DNA of 64,000 bases from Flaviramulus multivorans (GCF_021728415.1 NZ_JAKKDV010000003.1:248001-312000); one strand, 5' to 3'. Positions 27,534-36,679 are shown, numbered from the stretch's first letter. Notes: a model not told the origin generated them from the sequence alone. A program made the numbers and translations.

Positions 27534-28679
27534 TTAATGTTCTATAAATGTCTTTAAAACATCTACCACATAATCTATTTCTTCTTTAGTGTTATAAATA
27601 CTGAATGAAAACCGAATCGAAGGTTTTTGCAAATCTTCTTCACTTAAAATTTCCGCTAAAACATGTGAACTTTTAGAACTTCCACTTTGGCAAGCACTTC
27701 CTTTTGAGCAAGCAATTCCTTTTAAATCTAACTGAAACAACATCATAGATGCTTTTTCTGGTAATACGGGTAAACATACATTTACCAGTGTGTATGTGCT
27801 TTTTTCATCGTTCACACAATCACCGTTAAACTTTACGTCTGGAATTTCAGTCTTTATTTTATTAATAAAGTATTGTTTTAACTCCTTTACATAAAGCATT
27901 TCGCTAGTCAAATTATTGAAAGCCAATTTTAGTGCTTTTTCTAAGCCTACAATATTGTGTATACTCTCAGTACCAGCTCTAAGCCCTCGCTCCTGTTCAC
28001 CACCTAATACCAATGGCTTTAAAGATGAATTTTTCCTGATAAAAGCAAAACCAACACCTTTTGGACCATGAAACTTATGAGCAGCTGCGACTAAAAAATC
28101 AACTGGAATATCTTGTAAATCCATCTTATAATGCCCAACCGATTGTACCGCGTCGGTATGAAAAAGTGCATTATAAGTCTTAGCTAAAGTAGCGGCACGT
28201 TCTAAATCTAAAATATTCCCAATTTCATTATTAACGTGCATTAAACTTACCAGTGTTTTTTCAGACCCTTGTAATAAAGACTCTAAATGTGAAAAATCAA
28301 TATGTCCTTTTTTATCAATATTCACATAATTTACTGTTATATTAAAATCTTTTTGAAGCGCTTCAACAGTATGCAAAACGGCATGATGCTCAATCTTAGA
28401 CGTAATGATTTTTGTTACTTTTAAATCTTTAACGGCACTTTTTAAAATCAAATTATCAGCCTCAGTACCACCAGATGTAAAAATAATTTCACCCGCAGAC
28501 ACATTTAAATAACCCGCAATAGTTTTTCTAGATTGTTCAATTAAAGATTTAGATGAACGACCAAAACTATGTGAAGATGAAGGATTTCCAAAATTATTTT
28601 TCATAACTTCTGTAATAGCGTTAACAACCTCATCTCGCATGGGTGTTGTTGCTGCATTATCAAAATATACTGGCTTCAT
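27534..28679 (-). CDS. Cysteine desulfurase (NifS/IscS family)
   Basis: This PLP enzyme takes sulfur from cysteine for Fe-S clusters or tRNA thiolation. I chose the ATG at 28679 (MKPVYFDNAATTPM), giving 381 residues. Lys202 (AAAHKFHGPKG) binds PLP, and the catalytic Cys330 lies in the SAC loop of CSKGSACQSGS, with a second Cys at 324. It is of the group I NifS/IscS type. No iscU or iscR is adjacent, so the partner cannot be stated. The start region overlaps the long frame of the divergent lipoprotein gene, which argues for the shorter starts of both. Confidence 0.92.
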   Translation of the reverse strand: MKPVYFDNAATTPMRDEVVNAITEVMKNNFGNPSSSHSFGRSSKSLIEQSRKTIAGYLNVSAGEIIFTSGGTEADNLILKSAVKDLKVTKIITSKIEHHAVLHTVEALQKDFNITVNYVNIDKKGHIDFSHLESLLQGSEKTLVSLMHVNNEIGNILDLERAATLAKTYNALFHTDAVQSVGHYKMDLQDIPVDFLVAAAHKFHGPKGVGFAFIRKNSSLKPLVLGGEQERGLRAGTESIHNIVGLEKALKLAFNNLTSEMLYVKELKQYFINKIKTEIPDVKFNGDCVNDEKSTYTLVNVCLPVLPEKASMMLFQLDLKGIACSKGSACQSGSSKSSHVLAEILSEEDLQKPSIRFSFSIYNTKEEIDYVVDVLKTFIEH

Positions 28680-28700
28680 TATTTCGTTTTTTATATAATT

Positions 28701-28716
28701 CAACTTATTCAAGTTG
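28701..28716. promoter_or_regulatory. Inverted repeat upstream of the cysteine desulfurase gene
   Basis: CAACTT, four bases, AAGTTG is a perfect 6-base inverted repeat located 22-37 bases upstream of the ATG at 28679. It could be an operator, but no regulator can be named. Confidence 0.3.
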
Positions 28717-28785
28717 CTTATCCGATTCAAAAATACTTGAAATAAAATTATTATCAATAAACTACGTTATAAATAACAATTCCAT

Positions 28786-28793
28786 TATTTTTG
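28786..28793 (+). promoter_or_regulatory. -7 promoter box of the calcium-binding lipoprotein gene
   Basis: TATTTTTG matches TAnnTTTG exactly and ends 17 bases before the ATG at 28811. It supports that start over the upstream in-frame one at 28643, which would run through the neighbouring gene. Confidence 0.5.
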
Positions 28794-28810
28794 CTCAAAA
28801 CCCAAATGCA

Positions 28811-29740
28811 ATGCGAAAGCTTTTTTTTATTCTTTCATCCATAAGTTTATTAACAGTATTTTCATGTGATGATGGTGACATCATTACTGTTGAATTAGAT
28901 TTTGATGAAACTTTTGAAGCCTGTGAAGGCGTTTCAAGCTTAGTGTTTTATAAAACAAAAAGTGATCCGTCAGAGTCTCTATCTTTAGTGGTTTCTGGAC
29001 TTACCATCGATGATATTCTTGAAGTTGATGCCAATAATGAGTACGAGAATACAATATCAATAAGTGGCACTAATCATTTTAATTATAGAACCTATAGTAA
29101 TGCTACATTGCCTAGCGATTTATTTTGTAACGATATTCCCAATTCTGAAGTTCAACTTACCGAAGATATTGAAAGCACGAGTGGAATAGCTACGATTAAA
29201 ACTGTTTTGACTGAAGATGATAATGATGGTATTATTGCCGCTATGGAAGATTTAAATGGAAACGGTGATTTAACGGATGATGATACCGATGGCGACGGAC
29301 TTCCAAATTACATAGATGCCGATGATGATGGCGATAATATTTTAACGGTAAACGAAAACCCTGACCCAAATGGCGATGGCGATTTGAGTGATGCACAAGA
29401 TACTGATGGCGACGGAACTCCAGACTATTTAGATGATGACGATGATGGCGACGGTGTTAAAACACGTGATGAAGAAAACGATTCACAGGATAAAAATCCT
29501 GCAAATGACATAACAAATAGTGAAATTGGAGCCGATTATTTAAATCCTGACGTGAATACTACAGTTTCTGCTACAGCTTACAGAGAGCACACTATTATTA
29601 AAAGCTATTTAGTTACATTAATTGTTACAGACGTTGATTTAACTATAATATCTCTTGATGAATATGATTTCGGAATTTTAAACGCCAGTGAAATACCAAC
29701 AAGTTTTAAATCTAGAAAAGTTACTCCAGATTTTAATTAG
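28811..29740 (+). CDS. Lipoprotein with thrombospondin type-3-like calcium repeats
   Basis: The ATG at 28811 gives a lipoprotein signal (LLTVFSC, Cys19). The middle (around 140-230) is a chain of Asp-rich units, DTDGDGLPNYIDADDDGD and DTDGDGTPDYLDDDDDGD, the calcium-binding TSP3 pattern of Bacteroidota surface proteins. The flanks are beta-rich and unrecognised. The protein is probably anchored in the outer membrane. It overlaps the convergent Smr gene by 8 bases. Confidence 0.8.
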   Translation: MRKLFFILSSISLLTVFSCDDGDIITVELDFDETFEACEGVSSLVFYKTKSDPSESLSLVVSGLTIDDILEVDANNEYENTISISGTNHFNYRTYSNATLPSDLFCNDIPNSEVQLTEDIESTSGIATIKTVLTEDDNDGIIAAMEDLNGNGDLTDDDTDGDGLPNYIDADDDGDNILTVNENPDPNGDGDLSDAQDTDGDGTPDYLDDDDDGDGVKTRDEENDSQDKNPANDITNSEIGADYLNPDVNTTVSATAYREHTIIKSYLVTLIVTDVDLTIISLDEYDFGILNASEIPTSFKSRKVTPDFN

Positions 29741-30296
29741 CAGGCTTGTTTTGATAGATATAAACCTCAGTAGCTCCTAACCCATATTTTTGATAACTGG
29801 CATCATAAAACTTTATGTTATCATAACGCCCAAAAAGATAATCTAACTCTGTTTTCAAAACACCTTCACCTACTCCGTGAATAAACACAATTTTTTGGAT
29901 GCGTTTTTTTATAGCAAAATCTAATTGTCTACGTGCGGTATCTAATTGAAGAGTAAGCATGTCATGGTTGGTCATTCCTTTTGAAGATTTAACCAATTGA
30001 TTTATATGCAAATCAACTTCCATAGTTGGCTCGTATCGTTCCTTAGCCTTTGTTTTAATCTGTTTTCTTTTATTTGGCTGTTCTTTTTCTAAAACTACCT
30101 TATTCAAATTATCATGCGCAAATAAGTTTGATTTTAACGACTGCTTTTCTTCTTTTTTAACAAGCTCATTGACGTCAAAATCCAATAAAAATCCATCTTC
30201 CGTTTCAATTGAAATAGTATTACCGAGTACTTTTTTTACAACGCCCGACAAATCTTCATCTAAAACCAAAACATAATCTCCTTTTTTAAATGTCAT
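29733..30296 (-). CDS. Smr-domain protein (MutS2-like C-terminal domain)
   Basis: This 187-residue protein starts with an SH3-like stretch (KKGDYVLVLDEDLSGVVKKV) and ends with a Smr domain (VDLHINQLV near 95, IVFIHGVGEGVLKTEL near 136-151). The HGxGxG motif is the nucleic-acid cleavage signature of Smr proteins such as the MutS2 tail, so a role in RNA or DNA processing or ribosome rescue is likely. Its start overlaps the stop of the small membrane gene by 4 bases (ATGA), showing translational coupling. Confidence 0.85.
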   Translation of the reverse strand: MTFKKGDYVLVLDEDLSGVVKKVLGNTISIETEDGFLLDFDVNELVKKEEKQSLKSNLFAHDNLNKVVLEKEQPNKRKQIKTKAKERYEPTMEVDLHINQLVKSSKGMTNHDMLTLQLDTARRQLDFAIKKRIQKIVFIHGVGEGVLKTELDYLFGRYDNIKFYDASYQKYGLGATEVYIYQNKPAN

Positions 30297-30487
30297 AACG
30301 AATCATTTACAGAATTGTCATTATCATCATTCGTCTTACTAGGTATGTTTCTAGAAATTCTATACACCCCTATCATCAATAAAATTATACCTCCAATGAG
30401 TATGTATTGGTTTTGATTAGCTCCTGTTTTAGCGTATATGGCAACAATTGCGCCCACCAAAATTAATATATAGTTTAAGTATTTCAT
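30293..30487 (-). CDS. Small two-helix membrane protein
   Basis: A 64-residue protein with two hydrophobic helices (YILILVGAIVAIYA and YILIGGIILLMIGVYRI) and a hydrophilic, Asn/Asp-rich tail. It is coupled by a 4-base overlap to the Smr gene. The coding case rests on the clean topology and the overlap. Function is unknown. Confidence 0.7.
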   Translation of the reverse strand: MKYLNYILILVGAIVAIYAKTGANQNQYILIGGIILLMIGVYRISRNIPSKTNDDNDNSVNDSL

Positions 30488-30620
30488 TATTAATTCTTAT
30501 CCTACGAAATTACATTAAATATTCAAATCGTTAACAACATTTCAAAAATCAAATAATCGATGAAATACATTATAAAATCGTTAAAATGCATTTTTTTTAG
30601 ATTTTTCAATGAATATTCTA

Positions 30621-30628
30621 TACATTTG
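30621..30628 (+). promoter_or_regulatory. -7 promoter box of the T9SS cargo gene
   Basis: TACATTTG matches TAnnTTTG exactly and lies 28 bases upstream of the ATG at 30657. No clear -33 TTG is seen. Confidence 0.5.
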
Positions 30629-30656
30629 CGTCATATTTAAGTGCCCCAAAACTTAT

Positions 30657-32543
30657 ATGTCTAAAAAAATTATATCCCTATTATTATTCTTTTTGGCTAA
30701 TTTAACTTTTAGCCAAGACTTATATGTGGCAGATAACAGTTATGTTTATGCTAGAGATGTAGTCGTTTTTGTTAATGACGACATTAGGCTGGAAACACCA
30801 ACATCCAATCTATATTTTAGGGGTGATGCACAACTATTGCAGAATACCGATACTAAAAACTCTGATGCTGGTGAGCTTTCAATATATCAAAATCAAACAA
30901 CAAACATATACGAATATAATTTTTGGTGTTCTCCAGTAGGAGTTAGCGCTGATGGTATTACACAAGCCAATGTAGATTTTGATGGTTCTAATATTCATGA
31001 CCCTCAAGATGATACCGATTTAACCAATGTAAATTCCAACGCTTACTCATTTACACCTGCATATAATGGAACAGCCACCGAGCTATCTAGCGAATGGATG
31101 TATTCATTACAAGATGGTGAAGGATATTATAGCTGGAACCAGATTTATAATACAACAGCCTTAGGAACAGGCTACGGCTTTACACTTAAAGGAAGTCCGA
31201 ATACTAATAATGTCTTAGACTTTCGGGGTAGACCAAATAATGGAACCATAACCGTAAGTTGCGCCTTTGACGGTGTTGACAATCAACCGGCTTCGGGAGT
31301 TCCGAACACCGCTGAAACCCTTACTGGAAACCCATATCCATCTGCTTTAGATTTAAAGTTGTTCTTTGTTAATTCGGTATCAAATCAAACTAATTTGAGT
31401 GGCGAAATATACTTCTGGGAGCAAAAGCAAAAAAGCTCGCATTATCTAGCAGATTATGAAGGCGGATATGGCGTTTATACACCAGGTGCATTAGGAAATT
31501 TAGCTGATAACGGTACATATACGGTAGCACCTTTTGAAGATTATAATGGTGATGGAAGTACTAATGGTGCCACCACAGGTAATACAACTGATTTTAGTGT
31601 GAACAATTCCAGACGCTATGCAGCCGTTGGACAAGGGTTTATAATCCAAAGTTTTGGCTTAGGTGGCAATGCGACTTTTGACAACTCTATGCGAGTATAT
31701 TTACCTGAAGATTCAACACCTGCTGGAAACGGATCGGTTTTTTCTAAAAATGGAAATTCAAAAACTACTAAAGAGATTGAATATAAAAAAGTGACCATCA
31801 TGTCTCATAATGGGGTTGATTATAAAACTATTATCGAAAATCCTGCTATTGTTCCAGAAATAAGACTTCACACACAAATTAACAATACATTTTACAAAGA
31901 AAATGTGATTGCTTTTAGAGCAAGCACTCCAGACAATAATACTTATAATCGTTTTTATGATGGTAGAAGTATTAATGAGCTAAGTTCGGATGCGTATTTA
32001 ATTTCAAGCGGAGAACCCTTGGCAATTAAATCAATCGATTATGACGAAACTACAAGAATCCCTTTTGGTCTAAAAGCTGGTAATGATAATATGGTGTTTC
32101 GGGTTAATATTCATAAACTAAATAGTGTTCCAAACAATGTTAATATTTATGTTTCTGATAATAAAAATAACACGTATACTGATATAAAAAATGGAAGCTA
32201 TGAAGTTACTTTAGATGAAGGTATTTATAACGACCGTTTTGAAATTACCTTTGCAAAAAGCGCATTGAATGTTGTTGACAACACCTTTACTAACTTCAAA
32301 ATATTTCAAAATAATAACGCTGCACAGTTAAAGTTAGCAAACCCAAATCGCCTTTCTTTAAAAAATATTAGTGTGTTTGATGTTTCAGGTAAACGTGTTA
32401 TTATTGAAACCATAAACTCAGAAAATCGTAAATATAGTTATTCAACTAAATCGTATGCTGATGGCATTTACATTGTAAAAGTAGAAACTTCAAACAACAA
32501 AGTAATTACTAAAAAGGTGGTTGTCACTAATAAAAATAATTAA
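30657..32543 (+). CDS. Large secreted protein with type IX secretion sorting domain
   Basis: I chose the ATG at 30657, which gives a good signal peptide (MSKKIISLLLFFLANLTFSQ), rather than the in-frame ATG at 30609, which overlaps the promoter box. The mature protein of about 610 residues is beta-rich with Asn- and Gly-rich loops and no catalytic motif that I recognise. The last 80 residues form a type A T9SS sorting domain (SVFDVSGKRV, YADGIYIVKVET, TKKVVV), so it should be secreted across the outer membrane and attached to the surface. A general adhesin or matrix role is only a guess. Confidence 0.82.
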   Translation: MSKKIISLLLFFLANLTFSQDLYVADNSYVYARDVVVFVNDDIRLETPTSNLYFRGDAQLLQNTDTKNSDAGELSIYQNQTTNIYEYNFWCSPVGVSADGITQANVDFDGSNIHDPQDDTDLTNVNSNAYSFTPAYNGTATELSSEWMYSLQDGEGYYSWNQIYNTTALGTGYGFTLKGSPNTNNVLDFRGRPNNGTITVSCAFDGVDNQPASGVPNTAETLTGNPYPSALDLKLFFVNSVSNQTNLSGEIYFWEQKQKSSHYLADYEGGYGVYTPGALGNLADNGTYTVAPFEDYNGDGSTNGATTGNTTDFSVNNSRRYAAVGQGFIIQSFGLGGNATFDNSMRVYLPEDSTPAGNGSVFSKNGNSKTTKEIEYKKVTIMSHNGVDYKTIIENPAIVPEIRLHTQINNTFYKENVIAFRASTPDNNTYNRFYDGRSINELSSDAYLISSGEPLAIKSIDYDETTRIPFGLKAGNDNMVFRVNIHKLNSVPNNVNIYVSDNKNNTYTDIKNGSYEVTLDEGIYNDRFEITFAKSALNVVDNTFTNFKIFQNNNAAQLKLANPNRLSLKNISVFDVSGKRVIIETINSENRKYSYSTKSYADGIYIVKVETSNNKVITKKVVVTNKNN

Positions 32544-32609
32544 ACTCTACTGTTTATTTCTTGATACGCTTTTAGTATTTTAGCTTATATTATTTCTATT
32601 TTTTTATTT

Positions 32610-32885
32610 ATGGAAGATTATATGCTACCTTGTTTAAACAAAAAACTGTTTGGTTTTGATTGTATGGGTTGTGGCATTCAGCGTGCAATTAGCTTGATTT
32701 TTCAAGGCGAATTTGTTGAGGCTTTTTTTATGTATCCTGCCATTTATAGCTTAATTGCATTGTTTCTTGCTATAGGAATAAATATTTTCTTTAAATTTAA
32801 AAAATCAAATATGGTTATTGGTGGACTTGCTATTATTACAGTTGCTACCATTGTTATTAGCTATATTATAAAATTAACCATTTAA
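32610..32885 (+). CDS. DUF2752 small membrane protein
   Basis: This 91-residue protein has the DUF2752 head: PCLNKKLFGFDCMGCGIQRA with three cysteines, followed by three hydrophobic helices. The conserved Cys pattern may hold a metal or disulfide. It is followed after 9 bases by a second small membrane gene, an arrangement common in Flavobacteriaceae. Function is unknown. Confidence 0.82.
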   Translation: MEDYMLPCLNKKLFGFDCMGCGIQRAISLIFQGEFVEAFFMYPAIYSLIALFLAIGINIFFKFKKSNMVIGGLAIITVATIVISYIIKLTI

Positions 32886-32894
32886 AAATTACAC

Positions 32895-33221
32895 ATGGAA
32901 CAACAAAAACTCAACCCAACTATTGTTTATGTTTTGGCTATTTTAGGTCTTTTATGTTGCTGCTTTGGCGGTTTAGGATTTATACTTGCTGGTATTGCAT
33001 TTTTTATTGCACTTAGTAAGCTAAAAGAAGCAAAGCTTAACCCAGAAAATTATGAACCTGCTAGTGTTAAAGCTATGAACACAGCTAAAATTGTAGCCTT
33101 AGTTATTTTAATAATTAACATATTATACTTTGCTAGAGCTATCTATACGATTTCAACTGTAGGATGGGACGAAATGATGCAACAGTCTCAAGAGATGATG
33201 GAGCAATGGCAAAATCAATAA
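32895..33221 (+). CDS. CCC-motif membrane protein
   Basis: The 108-residue protein has two membrane helices. The first contains the triple cysteine of the 'CCC motif' family (GLLCCCFGGLGFILAGIAFF). The C-terminal tail (MMQQSQEMMEQWQNQ) is polar and Met/Gln-rich. It is probably co-transcribed with the DUF2752 gene and is followed by a strong terminator. The role of the family is not known to me. Confidence 0.8.
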   Translation: MEQQKLNPTIVYVLAILGLLCCCFGGLGFILAGIAFFIALSKLKEAKLNPENYEPASVKAMNTAKIVALVILIINILYFARAIYTISTVGWDEMMQQSQEMMEQWQNQ

Positions 33222-33241
33222 AATTTAAAACTTTAAATAAT

Positions 33242-33270
33242 AAAAAAGCGACCCTGAGGTCGCTTTTTTA
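33242..33270. terminator. Bidirectional terminator, CCC-motif gene / DUF5362-like gene
   Basis: AAAAAAGCGACC (33242-33253), loop CTGA and GGTCGCTTTTTT (33258-33269) form a perfect 12-base stem with A and T runs on either side, between two converging genes. Confidence 0.9.
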
Positions 33271-33287
33271 TTTGAATACTATATAAA

Positions 33288-33737
33288 TTAAAACATAGAA
33301 GCCCCTGCCACTACTCCGATTATAGCTAGTATGTATAACGAAATAAAAACAATAGTAAAAATGCCCATAAATTTATAGTGAGACTTTAAATTTAAAAATG
33401 CCCTTTTAAAATCTGTGTTATTATTAGCACTCAAAGCTCTTTTGATGTTTTTAGAAAAATTAAACAAATAGAACACAGGAAAAAAATAAATCAAGGCCAA
33501 AACTATATACACAAGGCCAATACCTACGGAGTATCCAAAACCATAAGCTGAACTTCCTCCTAATTGTGAAAAACTATTGGCAAAAGCCATAATAATTCCT
33601 CCAAAAACCATAAAACCTATACCTACAAAACCAAGTATTGATAAAAAATAACTCCATGACGATGTTTCCTTTAAAAATCCTTTTATTTCTTGTGTCACTT
33701 CTAATTCAAAGGAGTCAAACACTGATTTTTCTACCAT
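33288..33737 (-). CDS. DUF5362-like membrane protein
   Basis: The ATG at 33737 gives 149 residues. A TTG five codons upstream is possible but would overlap rocD. Four hydrophobic segments (FLSILGFVGIGFMVFGGIIM, IGLVYIVLALIYFFPVFYLF, and others) surround a cytoplasmic loop (NFSKNIKRALSANNNTDFKRAFLNLKSH would be split across that loop; its core is KRALSANN). It begins one base beyond the rocD stop codon, so it is probably translated from the rocD message. Function is unknown. Confidence 0.75.
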   Translation of the reverse strand: MVEKSVFDSFELEVTQEIKGFLKETSSWSYFLSILGFVGIGFMVFGGIIMAFANSFSQLGGSSAYGFGYSVGIGLVYIVLALIYFFPVFYLFNFSKNIKRALSANNNTDFKRAFLNLKSHYKFMGIFTIVFISLYILAIIGVVAGASMF

Positions 33738-33738
33738 A

Positions 33739-34986
33739 TTATTTACTTTCAAATTGTCTAAGAGTTTTTGTAATAATGCTGATACAATCTAGCAACTGTT
33801 CTTTATTCATTACTAATGGAGGTGCAAAACGAATGATATTACCATGTGTAGGTTTTGCAAGTAAGCCATTATCTCTAAGAGCCAAACAAATGTTCCAAGC
33901 TGTATCACTATCTTCATCATCATTAATTACAATAGCATTCAGCAACCCTTTACCACGAACTAAACTAACTATTTTACTTGTTTGAATGTATTTATTTAAT
34001 TCACTTCTAAACAATTCACCAAGTTCAAAAGCGTTTTTAGCTAAATCTTCATCGCGCACCACTTCTAAGGCTGCAATAGCTACTGCAGCTGCTACAGGAT
34101 TACCTCCAAACGTACTGCCATGGTTTCCTGGTTTAATAACATTCATTATGTTATTATCTGCTAAAACAGCCGAAACCGGATACACACCACCACTAATAGC
34201 TTTTCCAAGAATTAAAACATCTGGTTTTACATTTTCGTAATCAACGGCTAAAAGTCTCCCAGTTCTTGCAATTCCTGTTTGTACTTCATCTGCTATAAAC
34301 AACACATTGTATTGCTCACATAAAGCTTTTGCTTTAGCTAAATACCCTTCACCTGGTACATAAACACCTGCTTCACCTTGAATAGGTTCTACTAAAAAGC
34401 CAGCAACATTAGGGTTATTTGCTAAAGTTTCTTCTAAAGCCTTTAAATCGTCGTAGGCAATTTTTATAAACCCTTTTGTATAAGGTCCAAAATTTTTGCG
34501 CGCCACAGGATCGTTACTAAACGAAATTATTGTAGTTGTGCGTCCATGAAAATTATTCTCACAAACAATAATATCTGCTTCATTTTCGTCAATACCTTTT
34601 ACTTCATACGCCCATTTTCTACATAGTTTTAAAGCCGTTTCTACAGCTTCAGCACCCGTATTCATGGGTAAAAGTTTATCAAACCCGAAAAATTCACAAG
34701 CGAATTTCTCATATTTACCTAGCATGTCGTTATGAAATGCTCTGGAAGTTAGTGTTAATGTTTGTGCTTGTTGTACCATAGCATCAACAATTTTGGGGTG
34801 ACAATGCCCTTGGTTTACTGCAGAATACGCTGATAAAAAATCATAATACTGCTTACCTTCTACGTCCCAAACATACACACCATCGCCTTTGGTTAATACC
34901 ACAGGTAATGGATGATAATTGTGGGCTCCATACTTGTTTTCTAAATTGATCGCTAATTGCGAAGTTAATTGGTCTAAAACAGCCAT
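33739..34986 (-). CDS. rocD: Ornithine--oxo-acid transaminase
   Basis: This class III aminotransferase converts ornithine and 2-oxoglutarate to glutamate semialdehyde and glutamate, linking arginine breakdown to proline. The 415-residue protein has the phosphate-binding [12 protein letters not shown] (109-120), the PLP-aldimine partner DEVQTG (233-238) and the PLP lysine K262 (ILGKAISGG). The start [14 protein letters not shown] is typical of RocD rather than ArgD. No rocF neighbour is seen. An aguA-aguB pair lies 5 kb away, but no functional link is shown. Confidence 0.94.
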   Translation of the reverse strand: MAVLDQLTSQLAINLENKYGAHNYHPLPVVLTKGDGVYVWDVEGKQYYDFLSAYSAVNQGHCHPKIVDAMVQQAQTLTLTSRAFHNDMLGKYEKFACEFFGFDKLLPMNTGAEAVETALKLCRKWAYEVKGIDENEADIIVCENNFHGRTTTIISFSNDPVARKNFGPYTKGFIKIAYDDLKALEETLANNPNVAGFLVEPIQGEAGVYVPGEGYLAKAKALCEQYNVLFIADEVQTGIARTGRLLAVDYENVKPDVLILGKAISGGVYPVSAVLADNNIMNVIKPGNHGSTFGGNPVAAAVAIAALEVVRDEDLAKNAFELGELFRSELNKYIQTSKIVSLVRGKGLLNAIVINDDEDSDTAWNICLALRDNGLLAKPTHGNIIRFAPPLVMNKEQLLDCISIITKTLRQFESK

Positions 34987-35123
34987 TTTAATTGAATTTA
35001 AATTTATAAAATAACCATTCCTACTGTACCTTTATTCTTTCGAAGATCTCGAAAAAGCAGCGTGGGAGAGAAATCATCCCCGAATAGGTGTGCAAGTTAA
35101 TAAATATAAATTGTATTATAAAA

Positions 35124-35510
35124 CTATTTCGACATTCTACCTGATAGTGATGAAATTTGCAATTCTAAACGTTTCATCTCTCTTAAAATGGCATTTTTAT
35201 CCATCTGCATCCAAGCAAATACTTTTAAAATACTGATACCTATTAACATTGATATTCCGCCAAAGCCCCATTGTAATAGTTCATTGGTATTATCAGTTTT
35301 AAAGAATTTAACCAAGCAATACACAAAAAAGACAAAAAAGACTAGCTTAACTATATTCATCAAAATAATTATCCAAACATTTTTTCCCTTAAACAATCCT
35401 GTAAACATGTTTAATACATTTTGCTCCTCTAGCCCATCGTAAAATTTGGCTTCTTCTTGGGTTAATGTTTCTTTAATTAACTTATCGATATCTTCCATTT
35501 TAGTTTTCAT
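35124..35510 (-). CDS. DUF6768-type membrane protein, probable sigma partner
   Basis: The 128-residue protein has a hydrophilic N-terminal 45 residues (IDKLIKETLTQEEAKFYDGL), two membrane helices (IIILMNIVKLVFFVFFVYCL and GFGGISMLIGISILKVFAWM) and a helical tail ending in LELQISSLSGRMSK. Its start overlaps the end of the ECF sigma gene by 11 bases, so they are coupled. The family regularly sits after ECF sigma genes in Flavobacteriia. An anti-sigma role is plausible but not shown. Confidence 0.78.
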   Translation of the reverse strand: MKTKMEDIDKLIKETLTQEEAKFYDGLEEQNVLNMFTGLFKGKNVWIIILMNIVKLVFFVFFVYCLVKFFKTDNTNELLQWGFGGISMLIGISILKVFAWMQMDKNAILREMKRLELQISSLSGRMSK

Positions 35511-36054
35511 AATTTCTATTTTTTAATATTAATTTTAATTTTTCTCGGGCATGAAACAATCTAGATTTTGCTGTTCCTACCGATATGTTTAAAAGACCAC
35601 TTATGTCTTTTAACGAATAATCTTGAACATAAAACAGTTTAATAACTACTTGTTGGTGTTCTGGTAGCGTTTTAAGAGTTGATAAAAGCTTTTGCCTTAA
35701 ATTTTCATCTTCTGCTACGGTTTCAATACTTTCCAATTCTTGCTCATACTTGTAGGTGTTAAGATGATTTTCTTTTCGTTTTTTAGTGTTAATCCAATCT
35801 AACGATTTCGTATAAACAATCCGCATAGCCCAACTACCAAAGCTTTCAGGATTATTTAATCTATCTATTTTATCAATAATGGTTCTCCAACTATCTTGTG
35901 CTATATCTTTCGCAACGTCAGCATCTTTTACAAGCCAATAAGCCTTTTCACAAAACGATTTATGCCAGCGCTTGACCAATACAGCCAATGCTTTTCTATC
36001 ATCAGCTAAATAAGCCTTTACCAAACCTCCGTCTATATCACGATCTATTTTCAA
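35500..36054 (-). CDS. ECF-type RNA polymerase sigma factor (TTG start)
   Basis: This 184-residue sigma factor has region 2 (VKDADVAKDIAQDSW, then SFGSWAMRIVYTKSLDWI) and region 4 (LPEHQQVVIKLFYVQDYSL, SVGTAKSRLFHAREKLK). The start is TTG at 36054, directly after the TAA of the SRPBCC gene, and no in-frame ATG lies near. It sits in a three-gene unit: SRPBCC protein, sigma factor, DUF6768 protein. The target regulon is unknown. Confidence 0.9.
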   Translation of the reverse strand: MKIDRDIDGGLVKAYLADDRKALAVLVKRWHKSFCEKAYWLVKDADVAKDIAQDSWRTIIDKIDRLNNPESFGSWAMRIVYTKSLDWINTKKRKENHLNTYKYEQELESIETVAEDENLRQKLLSTLKTLPEHQQVVIKLFYVQDYSLKDISGLLNISVGTAKSRLFHAREKLKLILKNRNYEN

Positions 36055-36561
36055 TTAAGCTGTTTTAGTATTAACTGCTTTTCTTTTATAAACGCCTCTT
36101 AAATAATTAACCCATACATTATATTTAGTCACTTTCTTTTCAACCAAAAAGTAGTTCTCCACTTTATCAAAAGCCTCTTCTATTAAAGCATCATGAAGCC
36201 ATCTAATAACAAATACCCATAAAAAAGTTGCTTTAAAGGACGTTCGTATTTGTATGTCGTGACTGATTTCTGTTTTATCAGAATGAATAGAATTAATTTT
36301 CAATGTATGTGTCCCGTTAAAACCTTCGGGTTTAGTAAATTTAAACTTTATATACTTACCGGCTTCATACTCCGTAATTGTATATCGAATGCGCCCATGA
36401 CCACCTTTGCTTCCCACATTCAAACCATTTTTAAATTTAATTGCGGGCCAATTTTCATAAGGCCAAACCAAATCATTAGAAGTGGCTAATGTTTTAAAAA
36501 GTTCTGTAACCTTTACTAAAGGCTGATTGATAATACGCTTATGGATATTAACTACTTTCAT
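36055..36561 (-). CDS. SRPBCC-fold protein upstream of an ECF sigma gene
   Basis: The 168-residue protein fits the START/Bet v1-like (SRPBCC) fold: an N-terminal strand (VVNIHKRIINQP), two short helices, a curved sheet (GRIRYTITEYEAGKYIKFKF) and a long C-terminal helix (LWVFVIRWLHDALIEEAFDKVENYF). These proteins bind hydrophobic ligands. Its stop codon abuts the TTG start of the sigma gene, so ligand sensing linked to the sigma factor is possible but unproven. Confidence 0.75.
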   Translation of the reverse strand: MKVVNIHKRIINQPLVKVTELFKTLATSNDLVWPYENWPAIKFKNGLNVGSKGGHGRIRYTITEYEAGKYIKFKFTKPEGFNGTHTLKINSIHSDKTEISHDIQIRTSFKATFLWVFVIRWLHDALIEEAFDKVENYFLVEKKVTKYNVWVNYLRGVYKRKAVNTKTA

Positions 36562-36667
36562 ACTTTAAAGACGGAGAAAATTTAAAAAGGTTCATTTTTA
36601 TTTTAATAGAAAGTAAAATTCCTTTAAAGTTAATAGAAATAAAGCAACATATATTTAATCCGATTAT

Positions 36668-36675
36668 TATTTTTG
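36668..36675 (+). promoter_or_regulatory. -7 promoter box of rlmD, four bases before the ATG
   Basis: TATTTTTG matches TAnnTTTG exactly and ends at 36675, while the ATG is at 36680. The predicted transcript would be leaderless or nearly so. Confidence 0.5.
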
Positions 36676-36679
36676 CAGC

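Noticed and set aside
28643-28810. N-terminal extension of the calcium-binding lipoprotein to 28643
   Set aside because: The extra 56 residues lie antisense to the start of the cysteine desulfurase gene and would hide the lipoprotein signal; the -7 box at 28786 supports the ATG at 28811.
29220-29460. Asp-rich tandem DNA repeat as a CRISPR or satellite
   Set aside because: The repetition is in the protein (calcium-binding units) and the DNA units vary in length and sequence, so it is a coding repeat.
33638-33985. Plus-strand frame across the DUF5362-like/rocD junction
   Set aside because: It is antisense to two well-supported genes and lacks a start context.
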